NCBI GenBank assembly: GCA_963782415.1
Contig: CAWAJT010000004.1
Span: forward strand, 1,012,643 to 1,076,642
DNA length: 64,000 bases
Source: Bog-473 sp963782415
GTDB lineage: Bacteria > Actinomycetota > Acidimicrobiia > Acidimicrobiales > RAAP-2
Reading direction: 5' to 3'
Below the pieces are notes generated by a model that worked only from the letters and a program-made list of their open reading frames with translations, was not told where the DNA came from and ran no database searches. How positions within the stretch are numbered: the first letter of the stretch is position 1; every line of letters starts with the position of its first letter. Made by a program: the position numbers and the translations under genes. This document shows positions 51,000 through 61,428 of the stretch, one piece after another.

Positions 51000-51730
51000 C
51001 CGAAGAAGACCCGAACTTGCTGCAGCCGCAGCGGAGTTACAAGTCACTCACCGTGATCATGCCGGTCTTCAACGAGCGCTCGACGGTGGCCGAGGTCATC
51101 CGTCGCATGCGGGCGGTCGAACTGCCCTTGGTCCTCCAGATCATCGTGGTCGATGACGGGAGCAGCGACGGCTCGGACAAGGTGTTGCATGCGCTGGAGG
51201 ACTCCACGGTCAAGGTCATGCATCACACCGTCAACCGGGGCAAAGGCGCCGCGATCCGCACCGGGCTGGCCGAGGCGCGTGGCGACCTCGTGATGGTGCA
51301 GGATGCCGACCTCGAGTACGACCCCAATGACTGGCCGCGCCTCATCGAGCCGATCCTGCGCGGCAAGGCTCGTGTCGTCTACGGCAGCCGGTTCACTGGC
51401 GAGCGCAAGAACATGCTGCCGCTGCATTGGATCGGCAACCGGTTCCTCTCGCTCGTGACCAACGTCCTGTACCGCTCGACCCTCTCCGACATGGAGACCT
51501 GTTACAAAGTGTTCGACGCGCAGGTGATCGAAGGTTTGACAATTGTGTCAAACAGGTTCGACTTCGAACCGGAGATCACGGCCAAGGTGTTGCGGCGCGG
51601 CCACCGAATTTACGAGGTGCCGATTTCCTATGCGGGCCGTGAGCCGGACGAAGGAAAGAAAATCACCTGGCGTGACGGCTTCGGTGCGCTGAAGGCCCTG
51701 ATCAAGTTCCGCTTCACGAGGGAGTATTGA
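50996..51730 (+). CDS. GT2 glycosyltransferase (dolichyl-phosphate-mannose synthase-like)
   Basis: 244 residues from GTG 50996. GT-A domain with 'TVIMPVFNERSTVAEVIRRM', 'IIVVDDGSSDGSDKVLHA', 'VNRGKGAAIRTGLAEARGD' and DxD-like 'MVQDADLEYDPNDWPRL'; then 'SRFTGERKNMLPLHWIGNRF' and 'FDFEPEITAKVLRRGHRIYE'. It resembles enzymes that put a sugar on polyprenyl phosphate, supplying the GT-C-like membrane proteins further right. No membrane segments of its own. Confidence 0.92.
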   Translation: MTEEDPNLLQPQRSYKSLTVIMPVFNERSTVAEVIRRMRAVELPLVLQIIVVDDGSSDGSDKVLHALEDSTVKVMHHTVNRGKGAAIRTGLAEARGDLVMVQDADLEYDPNDWPRLIEPILRGKARVVYGSRFTGERKNMLPLHWIGNRFLSLVTNVLYRSTLSDMETCYKVFDAQVIEGLTIVSNRFDFEPEITAKVLRRGHRIYEVPISYAGREPDEGKKITWRDGFGALKALIKFRFTREY

Positions 51731-51737
51731 GTCCCGG

Positions 51738-52616
51738 GTGTCTGATCAGATCGGTGCTGTCGTGGTCGACCACGACGCCGGATCGTTGCTCGAAGCCTGC
51801 GTCCGTTCACTCCTCAATGACGGGTGCGGGACCCGTTGTGGTGGTCGAGAACGGGGCCCCGGGGAGCGCCGCCGACGCCCTGCGCACCCCTGCGCCCTCC
51901 TTGGCCGACTCGGTCCGCATCGTTCGGCCCGGCCGCAACGTGGGCTACGGCGCGGGCGTGAATCGCGGGTCTCGCCGTGCTGGCCGGGGGAGATCCCCCG
52001 CCGGAGTGGATCCTCGTCTGCAATGCGGACCTCGTGGTGCATGCGGGGGCCCTGTCGGCGATGCGCCGGGCGCTCCAGACCGAGAAGGCGTGGGCACTCG
52101 TTGGTCCCCGCATCTTTGACGAGTCGGGCGTCGTCTACCCCTCCGTGCGCAACTTCCCGTCCTTCACCGATGCCGCCGGGCACGCGCTGCTGGCGATGTT
52201 CAATCCGGAGAACCCTTTCACCCTCCGCTACAACCCCGGGACCCCAGAGGGCGCGGTGGTGACGCCGGCAGGGTGGGTGTCCGGCTCGTGCTTCCTGGCC
52301 CGACGCAGTGCGCTCGAAGAGCTCGGCGGTTTTGACGAGGCCTACTTCATGTACAACGAGGACATGGATCTGTGCTGGCGGGCCCACCATGCCGGCTGGG
52401 GCGTCGGGTTCGCCGGCACGCGCGGAGGTCACCCATCTGCAAGGGGTGATGACGGCGCGCCATCCCTACAAAATGATGCTGGCGCACCACCGCTCGGCGC
52501 TTCGCTTCACGGTCCGCACGACATCGGGGTGGCGCCGGGCCGCCTTGCCGGCGGCGGCCGTGGTGCTCGGAGCGCGCATGGCCATGGCCACCTTCCGTAT
52601 CGCCCTCGGTCGCTAG
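51738..52616 (+). pseudogene. GT2 rhamnosyltransferase-like, three +1 frameshifts
   Basis: Three reading frames hold consecutive pieces of one GT2 enzyme: 'QIGAVVVDHDAGSLLEACVR'; 'GPVVVVENGAPGSAADALR' to 'NVGYGAGVNRG'; 'LAGGDPPPEWILVCNADLVV' to 'GGFDEAYFMYNEDMDLCWRA'; and 'AEVTHLQGVMTARHPYKMML' to 'MATFRIALGR'. Removing one base each near 51822-51824 (GGG), 51967-51969 (GGG) and 52415-52424 gives one 291-residue WbbL-like transferase, complete with the usual 'FxxYNEDxDLCWR' motif. Because all three shifts are +1 and the protein is otherwise perfect, sequence error is more likely than decay. GTG start 7 bases after the previous gene. Confidence 0.85.
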
Positions 52617-52624
52617 CGGGTACC

Positions 52625-53701
52625 TTGCACGGCAACCGAAGCTGGCTGATCGTCGCACTGGCGGCCATCGGGGTCACGGTGCTGCTGCTCGTCCTCGCGG
52701 CGGCGCTCACCGGGACGTCGAAGAGAGCCACCGTCAGGCGGCATGTCCATGTCCAGCCGGAGGTGACGTTCTCGCTGCCGCCGCCGACCAGCGGATGCAG
52801 CGGTGCGACGTCGGTGGCCGGCGGAGCAGTGAAGGTTCCGCTGACCGTGAGCGTGGTCGCGGGGCAGGTCGCCGAGGCGGTCAACGTTTGTCATCGACGG
52901 CCGGGGCCCCTATCCTTTCGTCCTCGACTCGGGTGCCGGCCAATCGACCATCGATGCCGGGTTGGCTCACCGACTGCACCTGGCGCCGGCGGGCGAACCG
53001 ACCGAGTTCGCCGGCGTGGGCTGTACCGGGACGGCGCGTCCCGTGTCGGTGGACACGTGGTCGCTCAGCGGCGTGCCGCTGCACGCACAGCAGCTCACGG
53101 CGGCCACGCTGCCCCAGATGGGGGGGAAAGACGAGCCAGACGGTTTGTTGGGTTCTGACGTCCTCTCACGCTTCGGCGCGGTACGCATCGACTTCACCGC
53201 CGGTGCGCTCGTCCTGCCCGGACCCCAAGGCGGGCCGCTCGGCCAGTCGTCCCCCTACACGGGTCCCGACCGGCCCGCCCCCGGCCACCCTCCTGCAGGG
53301 GGCACGCGGGACGACGGTGCCGCTGACGGTCACTCCGCTCCAGGGTGACGTGTCACTCAACGTGGCGGTCCGGTTCGCCTCGGGCCCTCGCCGGGACTTC
53401 GTGGTCGACACGGGCTCGTCGCAGAGTGTCGTGTCCTCCGCCGCCGCTCGGGCGCAAGCGCTCGAAGAGAACCAATCTCGCGCAGCGGCAATCGACCGTG
53501 TGCTCGGTCATCACTGCACCGCTCGTGCGGAGCGGCCCGTGGTCCGTGCCGGGCCTCGCATTGCATCCCCAGCTCATCGGCTCCACCAATTTCGGGGCCA
53601 TCAGCCTCTCGGGCACCCAGGGCCTCTTGGGTTCGGACCAGCTGCGGCGCTACGGCTGGGTCATTCTCGACTACACGGGGGGACAGCTCGTGCTCGGCTG
53701 A
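52625..53701 (+). pseudogene. Membrane-anchored tandem retropepsin-like aspartyl protease, three +1 frameshifts
   Basis: TTG 52625 opens a protein with a short head, one membrane helix ('LIVALAAIGVTVLLLVLAAA') and an exported region. Two aspartyl-protease units follow: 'GPYPFVLDSGAGQSTIDAGL' (DSG, Asp codon at 52926) with 'GLLGSDVLSRFGAVRIDFTA', and 'RRDFVVDTGSSQSVVSSAAA' (DTG, Asp codon at 53407) with 'GLLGSDQLRRYGWVILDYTG'. Single extra bases near 52887-52889 (TTT), 53261-53263 (GGG) and 53461-53472 interrupt the frame; without them the product is ~357 residues. Both lobes keep the catalytic Asp, so it could be pepsin-like within one chain. Role in the glycan locus unknown. Confidence 0.78.
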
Positions 53702-53735
53702 ACCAGCCGGCAGCGTTCCTCCGGTCGAGGTTCCC

Positions 53736-54761
53736 TCAGATCGCCCCTTCTTCCATGGCGTTCTTGATCCACGGGATCACCTCGTCGAGCATGTCGCTCA
53801 GCGAGGTGGTGGCCTCGAAACCGAGCACGCGTGCCGCCTTCTCGGTGGCCGGGATCCGACGTGCCACGTCGTGCTCGAACGGCGTGTCGGCCACATAGTG
53901 GAACTCCGAGTCGGGCCCGTTGATCTTCTTCCAGATGGTCTCGGCGAGCTCGAGGACCGTCGTCGACGTCGCCGTCGAGAGATTGAAGTCCTCGTTGAGG
54001 GCCGCCGGGCTCTCCATCGCGGTGACGATGCCCGAGGCGAGGTCACCTCCGTAGGTGTAGTGGCGGACCTGGCTGCCGTCGCCGAGGAGATGCAATGGGT
54101 CCTGACCCTTGAGGACTTTCTGGACCAGGTCCGGCACCACGTGGCTCATGGCCAGGCTGACGTTGCCCGAGAGGATCTCGACGTCGCCCAGGGCTCGCCG
54201 CTCTCCGACTCCCACGCAGTTGAACGGACGAAGAATGGTGTAGGGGAGTCCGTACTGCTGATGGGCCGCCCGTGCAAAGTACTCCACCGCCAACTTCTGG
54301 AAGCCGTAGGAGGAGATCGGCGGTGGGATCTCGAGCACCTGCTCCTCGGTCGACGGCCACGTATTCGTCGACTCGAACACCATGGACGACGAGAGGTAGG
54401 TCACCTTCTGGAGGCGACCGGCATGGCGGGCCTCAATGGCCGCATCACACGAGGTGGCGATGATCCGCTCGTTGGTCGCCAGCAGGTCGTAGGCGTAGGT
54501 GTGGAAGTAGGAGATTCCACCGATCATGGCTGCGCCGGCAATGAAGTGATCGCAGTCCAGCAACAACTTGGTCATCAGGTCGACGTCTCGCGCGTCCCCT
54601 TCGACGAACGTGTAAGACCGGTGATCGTCGTAGGACTTCGTGACCCTCCCGTACTTCGAGAGGTTGTCGATCCCCACGACCTCGTGGCCACGACGGAGAA
54701 GCTCCTCCACCACGTATCCACCGATGAAGCCAGCGGAACCGCTGACGAGGACGGTCGCCAT
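53736..54761 (-). CDS. NAD-dependent sugar epimerase/dehydratase
   Basis: 341-residue extended SDR: 'VLVSGSAGFIGGYVVEELLR' (NAD), 'FIAGAAMIGGISYFHTYAYD', 'YLSSSMVFESTNTWPSTEEQ' and 'ISSYGFQKLAVEYFARAAHQ' (YxxxK), 'TILRPFNCVGVGERRALGD'. The 'GGISYF' and 'SSSMVFES' motifs resemble GDP-mannose epimerase/GDP-fucose-synthase-like enzymes; exact substrate unknown. Convergent with the protease gene; part of the minus-strand trio with the GT2 at 54814 and the dehydrogenase at 55560. Confidence 0.9.
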   Translation of the reverse strand: MATVLVSGSAGFIGGYVVEELLRRGHEVVGIDNLSKYGRVTKSYDDHRSYTFVEGDARDVDLMTKLLLDCDHFIAGAAMIGGISYFHTYAYDLLATNERIIATSCDAAIEARHAGRLQKVTYLSSSMVFESTNTWPSTEEQVLEIPPPISSYGFQKLAVEYFARAAHQQYGLPYTILRPFNCVGVGERRALGDVEILSGNVSLAMSHVVPDLVQKVLKGQDPLHLLGDGSQVRHYTYGGDLASGIVTAMESPAALNEDFNLSTATSTTVLELAETIWKKINGPDSEFHYVADTPFEHDVARRIPATEKAARVLGFEATTSLSDMLDEVIPWIKNAMEEGAI

Positions 54762-54813
54762 CTCTTAGTTGCTCCTTCTCATGGTTGAACCTGCTGCTGT
54801 GGGCGGTGACGGC

Positions 54814-55563
54814 TCAGGCCGCACACCGGGCCGGGTCCAGCTCGCTGCGAACTTGTTCGAGCGTCAGCTTCGGGCCGAAGGCGTAGGCGTACCAGCGCAG
54901 GTAGTGCGGAAGCCATTTCGCCAGCTTGAAATTGGATTGCCCGCTCGTCCGATCGAGCCAGATCGTCGGGATCTCCGCCACGGGGAGCCGGAGGCGCCTG
55001 GCCTTGGCGACGAGCTCGAGTCCGACCTCAAATCCTTCGTCCGAGTCGATCCCGACTGATCGTACGAACTCGGTCGAGTACGCCTTGAAGGAATTGGTGC
55101 CGTCCCGGGTGCCGACCCGGGCCAGCAGATTGAGAGAGATGCCGGCGGTACGGGACATCAAGCTCTTGAGGAAAGGCCCGCCGATCTGGCGACCACCACG
55201 TGCGTAGCGGGAGGCCGCGGCGATGGTGACCCCCCGATCGACCAGACGTGCCAGCGAGTCGATCTGCATGGGGTCGTCACACCCGTCCGCCATGGTCACC
55301 ACGGTGACGTCGGCCGCAGCCTGGGCGAACCCGAATCGGATGGCGCGGGCCGGGCCGTTCCCGTAGAGATTCAGCACCGGAACGACTCGTGGGTCCGCCC
55401 GTTGGCACTTTTCGATCCACGGGACCGTTGTGTCGTCGGGCGAGTCGTAGACCACGAGGACTTCGCACGGGAGCTCGACCGAGGAAAGGATGCGTTCGAG
55501 GCAGGGCACGATCGCCTCACCCTCGTTGTAGGCCAGGACGATGATGGAGACCTGCGGCTTCAC
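54814..55563 (-). CDS. GT2 glycosyltransferase
   Basis: 249 residues: 'VSIIVLAYNEGEAIVPCLER', 'EVLVVYDSPDDTTVPWIEKC', 'LNLYGNGPARAIRFGFAQAA' and 'VVTMADGCDDPMQIDSLARL' (the DDP in place of the usual DxD), 'GTNSFKAYSTEFVRSVGIDS'. It looks like a polyprenyl-phosphate or lipid-linked sugar synthase without membrane helices. ATGA overlap with the preceding nucleotide-sugar dehydrogenase. Confidence 0.9.
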   Translation of the reverse strand: MKPQVSIIVLAYNEGEAIVPCLERILSSVELPCEVLVVYDSPDDTTVPWIEKCQRADPRVVPVLNLYGNGPARAIRFGFAQAAADVTVVTMADGCDDPMQIDSLARLVDRGVTIAAASRYARGGRQIGGPFLKSLMSRTAGISLNLLARVGTRDGTNSFKAYSTEFVRSVGIDSDEGFEVGLELVAKARRLRLPVAEIPTIWLDRTSGQSNFKLAKWLPHYLRWYAYAFGPKLTLEQVRSELDPARCAA

Positions 55564-56750
55564 AGGACCGTGCCGTTCGGGAGAGCGGCCCAGATATCGA
55601 TCAGCGGGACGTCCACCTTCAAATCCTGGTAGGCGCGGTGCGGGGTGGACAGGATCAAGAGATCACAGCGGTCGAGCAGGTCTTCGAGGGGGGAGAGGTT
55701 CGGGTCGGTCGTCACGTAGGGATCGTGGCAGAGGACCTCCCTCGTCTTGAACCGCAGGAGGCGCTTGAGCTTGTAGCTCAGACTCGAGCGAATGTCGTCG
55801 GATTCCGCCTTGAACGACATCCCGAGCAGGCCGACCGTCATCGTCGACAGAGGGTACGTACGCTCGAGTCGCGACACCATGTAGAGGGGAAGCCCCTCGT
55901 TGACCATCATCGCGGCATGGCCGAGGACGAAATTGTTGTTGTTGAAGGCAGCCAGCTGCATGGTGTCCTTCAGGAGGCACGGCCCAGCGGCGAAGCCGGC
56001 GCCAGGAAGATCGGCGGCGCGGGGGTAGTCGAAAGTCAGTCCCGCCCGTATCCGCTCGTAGTCGAGGCCGAAGTCGTTGGCCATCATGAAGAGCTGGTTC
56101 GCCGTCGCGAACCGGATGTAGCGCCAGGTGTTCGTGAAGAGCTTCGCCAGCTCCGCCTCTTCGGGCAGCATCCGGACCATCTGTGAGGCGAGGTTGCCGA
56201 ACAGCTTCTCGGCCCGGTCCAGCGCTGCGGGCTGGCGGCTCGACACAATCTGTGGGAGCTCGAAGAGCTCGGTCATCGCCTTGCCCTCGGCAATCCGTTC
56301 GGGGCAGAACGCGATGTCGACCGTCTTCCCGAGCTCCGCCACTGTGGTCTCGACGAGTGCCGTCGTCCCCGGATAGACGGTCGAACGCAGCACGAGCAGC
56401 TGTCCGTCCCGGAGGGAATCGCTCATTCTGGCCACGGCCTGCGACACCGCATTGGGGTCGGGGTTCAGATGTTCGTCGACCGGCGTGCCGATGACGATGA
56501 CCACGTTCTCGGCGGTAGCGACCACGTTCGGATCGGTCGTCGCCATCAGGCGATTCCCGATGACACGCGTGAGGACCTCGTCCGCCCCCGCTTCGGCGAA
56601 CGGCATGACGCCGCTCTGCACCAGGTCCACGGAGGCCTGGTTGAGGTCGTACAGAGCGACGTTCAGGCCACGGTCGGCGAAGGCCAGGCCGAGGGGCAAC
56701 CCCACGTGGCCACAGCCACCGACCACGACCACATCCCGCTCGAAACTCAT
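55560..56750 (-). CDS. Nucleotide-sugar dehydrogenase (UDP-ManNAc/UDP-Glc type)
   Basis: 396 residues from ATG 56750, supported by AGGAAAGG upstream on its strand. 'VVVVGGCGHVGLPLGLAFAD' (NAD), 'VIVIGTPVDEHLNPDPNAVS', 'LRSTVYPGTTALVETTVAEL', 'FCPERIAEGKAMTELFELPQ' and catalytic Cys in 'GFAAGPCLLKDTMQLAAFNN'. The Cys loop reads GPCLLKDT instead of GxCLPKDT. It belongs to the WecC-like group and is distinct from the dehydrogenase at 48733, so the locus can make two uronates. First of three overlapping minus-strand genes. Confidence 0.92.
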   Translation of the reverse strand: MSFERDVVVVGGCGHVGLPLGLAFADRGLNVALYDLNQASVDLVQSGVMPFAEAGADEVLTRVIGNRLMATTDPNVVATAENVVIVIGTPVDEHLNPDPNAVSQAVARMSDSLRDGQLLVLRSTVYPGTTALVETTVAELGKTVDIAFCPERIAEGKAMTELFELPQIVSSRQPAALDRAEKLFGNLASQMVRMLPEEAELAKLFTNTWRYIRFATANQLFMMANDFGLDYERIRAGLTFDYPRAADLPGAGFAAGPCLLKDTMQLAAFNNNNFVLGHAAMMVNEGLPLYMVSRLERTYPLSTMTVGLLGMSFKAESDDIRSSLSYKLKRLLRFKTREVLCHDPYVTTDPNLSPLEDLLDRCDLLILSTPHRAYQDLKVDVPLIDIWAALPNGTVL

Positions 56751-57190
56751 CCCCGACCTTTCCTCAAGACGCAGACAATAAGCCAGCGAGGCCGATTCCG
56801 CCGAAAAACCCATGTTAGAGGATGCAGGAACCCTGGTCATGGGCCCTGACACGAGCCCTGGCCTGGACGCTTGCATCGGTCTGCGGGTCGGGCGGCATGG
56901 GAACCTCAATTGGCCCCTATCCCTGTTGCACATGCGCCGTGCCCGATGCGATGCCCGAGCCCCTGACACCCGATTCGGGTCCTGCCGCTGGTGACCCCCC
57001 GGGGCCCGGCGTTCAGGGATCAGCGCCTCAGGAGATTTTGCTCGTTCGTGTTCCCGATGCAAGCTCAAATCGACTTCTGTTTGCTAGATTTCCGGCCAGC
57101 CATGACGCCACGCTTGCGCCCTTTCGCGCACCCTGAAGCCCAGCGTGGCCGGCGATGCTGTTCCGGTCGCCTCGTACGTCTGAGTCGCTG
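56751..57190. other. Intergenic region between divergent transcripts
   Basis: 440 bases between the dehydrogenase (-) and the large membrane protein (+). No gene or RNA recognised. Base composition changes here: from about 57.0 kb rightwards the DNA is visibly richer in A/T than the rest of the window. It should contain both promoters; I cannot name a convincing pair of boxes. Confidence 0.45.
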
Positions 57191-59191
57191 ATGGTGACTG
57201 TCGAGGAGCGCCCAACTGAGTCGACTCGCTCTGCACGGGTAGTCGCTAATACCGAGCCAGGGCCTATTCGCCGGTTTGCTGCCCACCATGGAGATGGGCT
57301 GGCCGTGTTCGCCGTGTTGGTCGTCAGCTTGTGCTCCGCAGCCTGGTTCACCCGATCGTTCTACTACTTCCAGGATGACTTCATCTTTGTACGCCAGGCC
57401 CAGACATCAAGCCTCTCAGTTTCCTATCTTCGTGAGTCTCTCCTTCAGCACTTCTCTCCGGTCTCGCGGCTGCTCGATTACGTACTTGCCAACTGGTTCA
57501 ACTCCAACATCGCTGCTGCCCACACGATTGAGTTAGTGCTGTTGGCAGCAAGCGTGCTCGCCTTTTCGTGGACGATTACCGAACTCGTGGGGCACCAATG
57601 GTGGCGCCACATTCTCACACTTGGTTTCGCAGAGTCACTGCCATTGCTTCATCTCTTGGGGTGGTGGACTGCAACCGCGAACATCCTTCCGGCGACTCTA
57701 TTTGGACTCTTGACGCTCGCTGCATTCTTTCGATATCGACGCTTAGGAAATCGAAAGTGGATCGCTGTGTCTCTGTTGAGTTACGGCGTTTCGTTATGCA
57801 CACACGAGCAATCCTGGCTCGTCGTCGGTTATCTCGTCCTATTCGATTTCTTAGTCTTCGCCCCTCACAGGCGCTTTCGGGAGGCTCTAGTTCGATTCTG
57901 GCAAGAGAGCTGGGTCTGGCTTGGTTACAGCGCGCTGACGGTCTTGGCGGCGATCAACTACTTCGAGTTCTATTACGCTCCGCTCAAGCCAAAGGCCACG
58001 ATCGGCGCCCTAGCTCGATACATCGGCATTCAGTTCACCCAATCATTCGCACCTTCGGCTGTAGGTCTTCGACCACTGACAACTGGATGGACAAATACGG
58101 TCGCACTCTGTTTGACGTGATCGTCTTGCAGCAATCGTTACGGTGAGCATCTACCGGCGCCCAAGCGCATGGCACGTCTGGACGCTGTTCGGCATCGGAT
58201 TTCTCGCCAATTCGATTATGATTGGGGCGAACCGTGTCGGCTTTTTCGGCGTTGGTTTCGGCAAGCAGCTCTACTCTTGCAGGCTCCTGCATACCTATTC
58301 CTTCTGTGTGTCGGAACGGCGCTCTCTCTCGATCAGCTGGGCGCGTCGTACGTGATGTCACATGAGATCCCCATACGCCCGAGAGTAACAACACACCTCA
58401 GAAGACCGAGTCAACGCTTCCACTTGGGTCTCGTGTCCGTCCTGGTGCTGGGGGTCGGTCTGTATGCAGTTGCATTTGCAGCCAGTGCTACGACGATGAC
58501 CGTCAAGGATGAATCGAATCTGGAAAGCGGAACGGCGCAGTCCTATTTCACGAGGCTGGTCGGGCAAATCGACACAGCAAGCAGTCATGGTGGCCAGGTT
58601 GCCCTTCTCGATGCGACCCTGCCCGATGGAGCTGTGGCGTCAGCCTTTTTTCCCTGGAACAGGCTGAGTTCCGCGCTTCCCGTGGTCAGATCAGGAGTTG
58701 TCGTTGATCAGCTCCACGGGCACACATTTGCGGTTCGCCCAGATGGAACGCTAGTTGCCCAAGAGTTCCTGAGGTCCTCGGGTAGGTCACTAGGGCTCCC
58801 TATCGCTGCTGTGGTTGGAGGTCCCGGAGTGACTGTGAGCGGAGCACCTCCCAGAGCTGTCGTGGATCATCGGTGTTTCTCCAGTACCCGTCCCGGCGGG
58901 ACAATTGGCGTCCGTCTCGTTTCGCCGCTCACCTCGCCAGAGGCCTGGCTTCTGATCGGATTGACAAGCGCATCCGGTGGAACTGTGAACGTGTCGACGG
59001 TGAACAACGGAGTGCCGGGACTTCTGGGATCGATTGATCTGGTTGCTTCGCGCAAGCCCATCCTTTACCTTCTGCCGTCGCCGCCGCAGACATTGGACCA
59101 GGTGGACATCTCTCCAGTGGCGATCGGCGAGAATATGTGCGTCTCGTCGGTCGATGTCGGTAGGTTCTCCACGTCCGACAGCAATCGCTGA
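57191..59191 (+). pseudogene. GT-C-like integral membrane protein, three -1 frameshifts
   Basis: From ATG 57191 the first frame runs to 58120: cytoplasmic head, then a helix ('GLAVFAVLVVSLCSAAWFTR') and the GT-C-type loop 'FYYFQDDFIFVRQAQTS' with two Asp. The protein continues as 'LAAIVTVSIYRRPSAWHVW' to 'GFLANSIMIGANRVGFFGVG' (frame of 58143) and then from 'LLLQAPAYLFLLCVGTALSL' to the end at 59191. Missing single bases near 58113-58118, 58122-58130 and 58268-58278 explain the breaks; corrected length ~667 residues. The C-terminal ~250 residues are extracytoplasmic. Probably a polyprenyl-sugar-dependent transferase. Codon use is more A/T-rich than in neighbours upstream. Confidence 0.75.
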
Positions 59192-59233
59192 AGCTCGGGC
59201 CCGAAGCGGTGGCAAGAGAGTTACATTTCACGG

Positions 59234-59257
59234 AAAGCCGCATCGGGGTGTGGCTTT
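59234..59257. terminator. Possible hairpin between convergent genes
   Basis: AAAGCC at 59234-59239 pairs with GGCTTT at 59252-59257 around a 12-base loop, between the membrane-protein gene (+) and the methyltransferase (-). The stem is only 6 bp, so support is weak. Confidence 0.25.
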
Positions 59258-59350
59258 ATCCCCTGAAAGCCCGCGACACACTGAAGGTTTAGAATGGTGT
59301 CGAGTTCACTGCCTGGCTGAACCCGAGTACACCCTATGGGAGTGATGCAT

Positions 59351-60164
59351 TCAGTCTGGCAGAACAAGCTTTACAGCCGAGAGCTTTACGCCGTCAGTGG
59401 TGAGGAGCGAAAGAGGCGTGTGTTGGAGTTCAGGCGGAATGTGAACCGCCGTTCGGTCAGTCTCCACCTTCGAGATGTAGAAGCCCGCAGCAACCAGGGC
59501 GGAGCCGAGTTCATCCAGAGTCAACCGATTGCAACTGGCGTAAAGGTCGAGCATGGCCTCGGTTAGTTCGACGTCTGCGGTGCGAGCGCTTAGTTCGGAT
59601 GCGAGCTCGTCATCTGCGAAGCGGAGATGGGGAAACGGCTCGTCGAACCACGGCCAAAGATGCGAACCGTGTTCAGAGAAGAACAGGGGCCAGATCTGAA
59701 TGAAGAGTAGTCCTCCCGGGACCAGCACGCGGCGTATCTCGCCCAGGAGCTCTGGGACGTTCGAGACGTGCTCGAACACGGACCATGTAATGACGATGTC
59801 GACAGAATGGTCAGGAAGCCCGAGGTTGTCATGTCGTGACTCCCCGAACGTCGGCCGATTGGGATCGAGAGAGACGCCATGCTCAGCCGCTGTGGCTGTG
59901 AGAAATTCGGTATCCACCGGATACAGGTCGAGGCCGACCACAGAGCGGGCCCTCGTGCGTGCAGCCAGGCCCGTGGTGAGGATTCCGTCTCCGCAGCCAA
60001 GGTCAAGGACGCGGCCGACCGTCGAGGCTCAGGCCATCCCCGCCTAGGAAATCCACGATCTCGTCTACGGCCTGCACGTAGTGGCTTTCCCACCAAGACG
60101 GCTGTGCAGCGAACCAGCGAACTGCTGATTTCTCACCTGGCGCGAATGCTCTGTCCTGGTCCAT
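59351..60164 (-). pseudogene. Class I SAM-dependent methyltransferase, one frameshift
   Basis: From ATG 60164 the start 'DRAFAPGEKSAVRWFAAQPS' and 'WWESHYVQAVDEIVDFLGGD' is in one frame; 'VGRVLDLGCGDGILTTGLAA' (SAM-binding motif I), 'HSVDIVITWSVFEHVSNVPE' and 'IRRVLVPGGLLFIQIWPLFF' follow in the next. One extra base near 60016-60024 separates them; corrected length 270 residues. The uninterrupted 3' frame is 59351-59941. The motif order is that of Methyltransf_11/25 proteins found in glycan loci, which methylate sugars. Substrate unknown. Confidence 0.8.
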
Positions 60165-60427
60165 GCCGTCAGCCTAAGCGCCTGCGCAATTTCGCCTGGA
60201 GGCAACGAAGTATGAGGGGAGCGTCAAGCCCCAAGCATTGTCTTCCCGAGGTTCGTGCCGCCAATGGCGCTTGCGCTAGATCGTCGGAAGTGAACGGGCC
60301 CCTCGTGTGGCCCAACGCGAAGGAGATTCATCTCGAACCGCCCAAGAAGACTGCACCCGGCACGTCCTGCTGGAATAGCCTGATAGACGCCGAGCAACGA
60401 CTACTCGAAAGGGAGTACGAAGTCCGC
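60165..60427. other. Gap between divergent methyltransferase genes
   Basis: 263 bases holding presumably two promoters. An open plus-strand frame crosses it, but its sequence has no family features and is best read as chance. A weak ribosome site (GAAAGGGAG) precedes ATG 60428. Confidence 0.4.
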
Positions 60428-61428
60428 ATGACAAGCACATCATCGGATCCGAGCGATCGTCACGTGGATCCTCCTCGACCCCCCGATTTTCTCATCGACA
60501 GAGTTGTGAGTGGATTTGAGAACGATGATGCCGAGAGGCACCGCACCCTCTTCGATCAGACCGGAAAGCAGTCTCTACGTGACATCACAATGGCACTAGC
60601 CGGGATAGGTCGGACCTTTCCCGAGTTCCCCCGGATTCTCGATTTCGGGTGTGGCTGTGCCCGTGTGACTCGCTGGCTTCAGTACGAGACCGGCGATAGT
60701 GAGCTCTTCGGATGCGACATCGACGCGGAAGCGATCGCATGGAATCAGATCAACATTCACTGGAGCCCAGTTTGCCCGTAACGAACACGAGCCTCCATTG
60801 CCATATGCGGACGAGTCGTTCGACCTCATCCTGAACCACAGCGTGTTCACGCATATCGACGAGCGGATGCAGGACTTGTGGCTGGCTGAATTGCGGAGAG
60901 TGCTCAAGCCAGGGGGCATTGCCCTGCTCTCCGTCCATGGAACACGGGCATTCGCGATTTCCGAGCACGGCGTTCGTTTCGAGGGCGACACTGCGGAAAT
61001 CTGGCGGAGAAGAGCTCGAGCGCAGCGGAATCCTCTTCATCTCATCGGACTCGTATGTCGGCAGTAGCTTTCCAAGCTATTACCACACGACATTCCATGC
61101 GCCTTGGTATGTATTCGAGCACTGGGGCCAATGGTTTGACGTTATGGCATACCTCTCCCATGCCGACCTGGGATTTCAGGACATCATCCTCCTCCAACGC
61201 GATGACCGGGAGGATCGTGATCGGCCCATCGTTGCCCGACCCGTTCACGACGAGGGGACCGAGTCGGCCGGGGAGGCGCCTCTCGCCTCGGTAGGAGCAG
61301 TCGACGGTGGACGCGTGCCACCCGTCGTCGCAGTGGCGTTGGAGCGAATCGGGGAGAGGGTCAGCCGGCTCGAGGCCGCGATGGCCAGAAGCCTCTCGGA
61401 AGCTTCTGGCCCGGACGGCGGTCGGTAA
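60428..61428 (+). pseudogene. SAM-dependent methyltransferase with C-terminal extension, two +1 frameshifts
   Basis: ATG 60428 starts 'MTSTSSDPSDRHVDPPRPPD', followed by 'PRILDFGCGCARVTRWLQYE' (motif I) and 'LFGCDIDAEAIAWNQ'. The chain continues in the next frame with 'DESFDLILNHSVFTHIDERM' and 'ELRRVLKPGGIALLSVHGTR', and in the third with 'GILFISSDSYVGSSFPSYYH' and 'WFDVMAYLSHADLGFQDIIL', ending with a charged coiled-coil-like tail. Removing one base near 60751-60758 and one near 61005-61012 yields 332 residues. Likely acts on a sugar or glycan of this locus. Confidence 0.8.

Noticed and set aside
51741..51752. Second copy of the TCTGATCAGATC palindrome core
   Set aside because: It lies in the first codons of the GT2 gene. 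A 12-base match is expected by chance in a 64-kb window, so I do not treat it as a paired operator.
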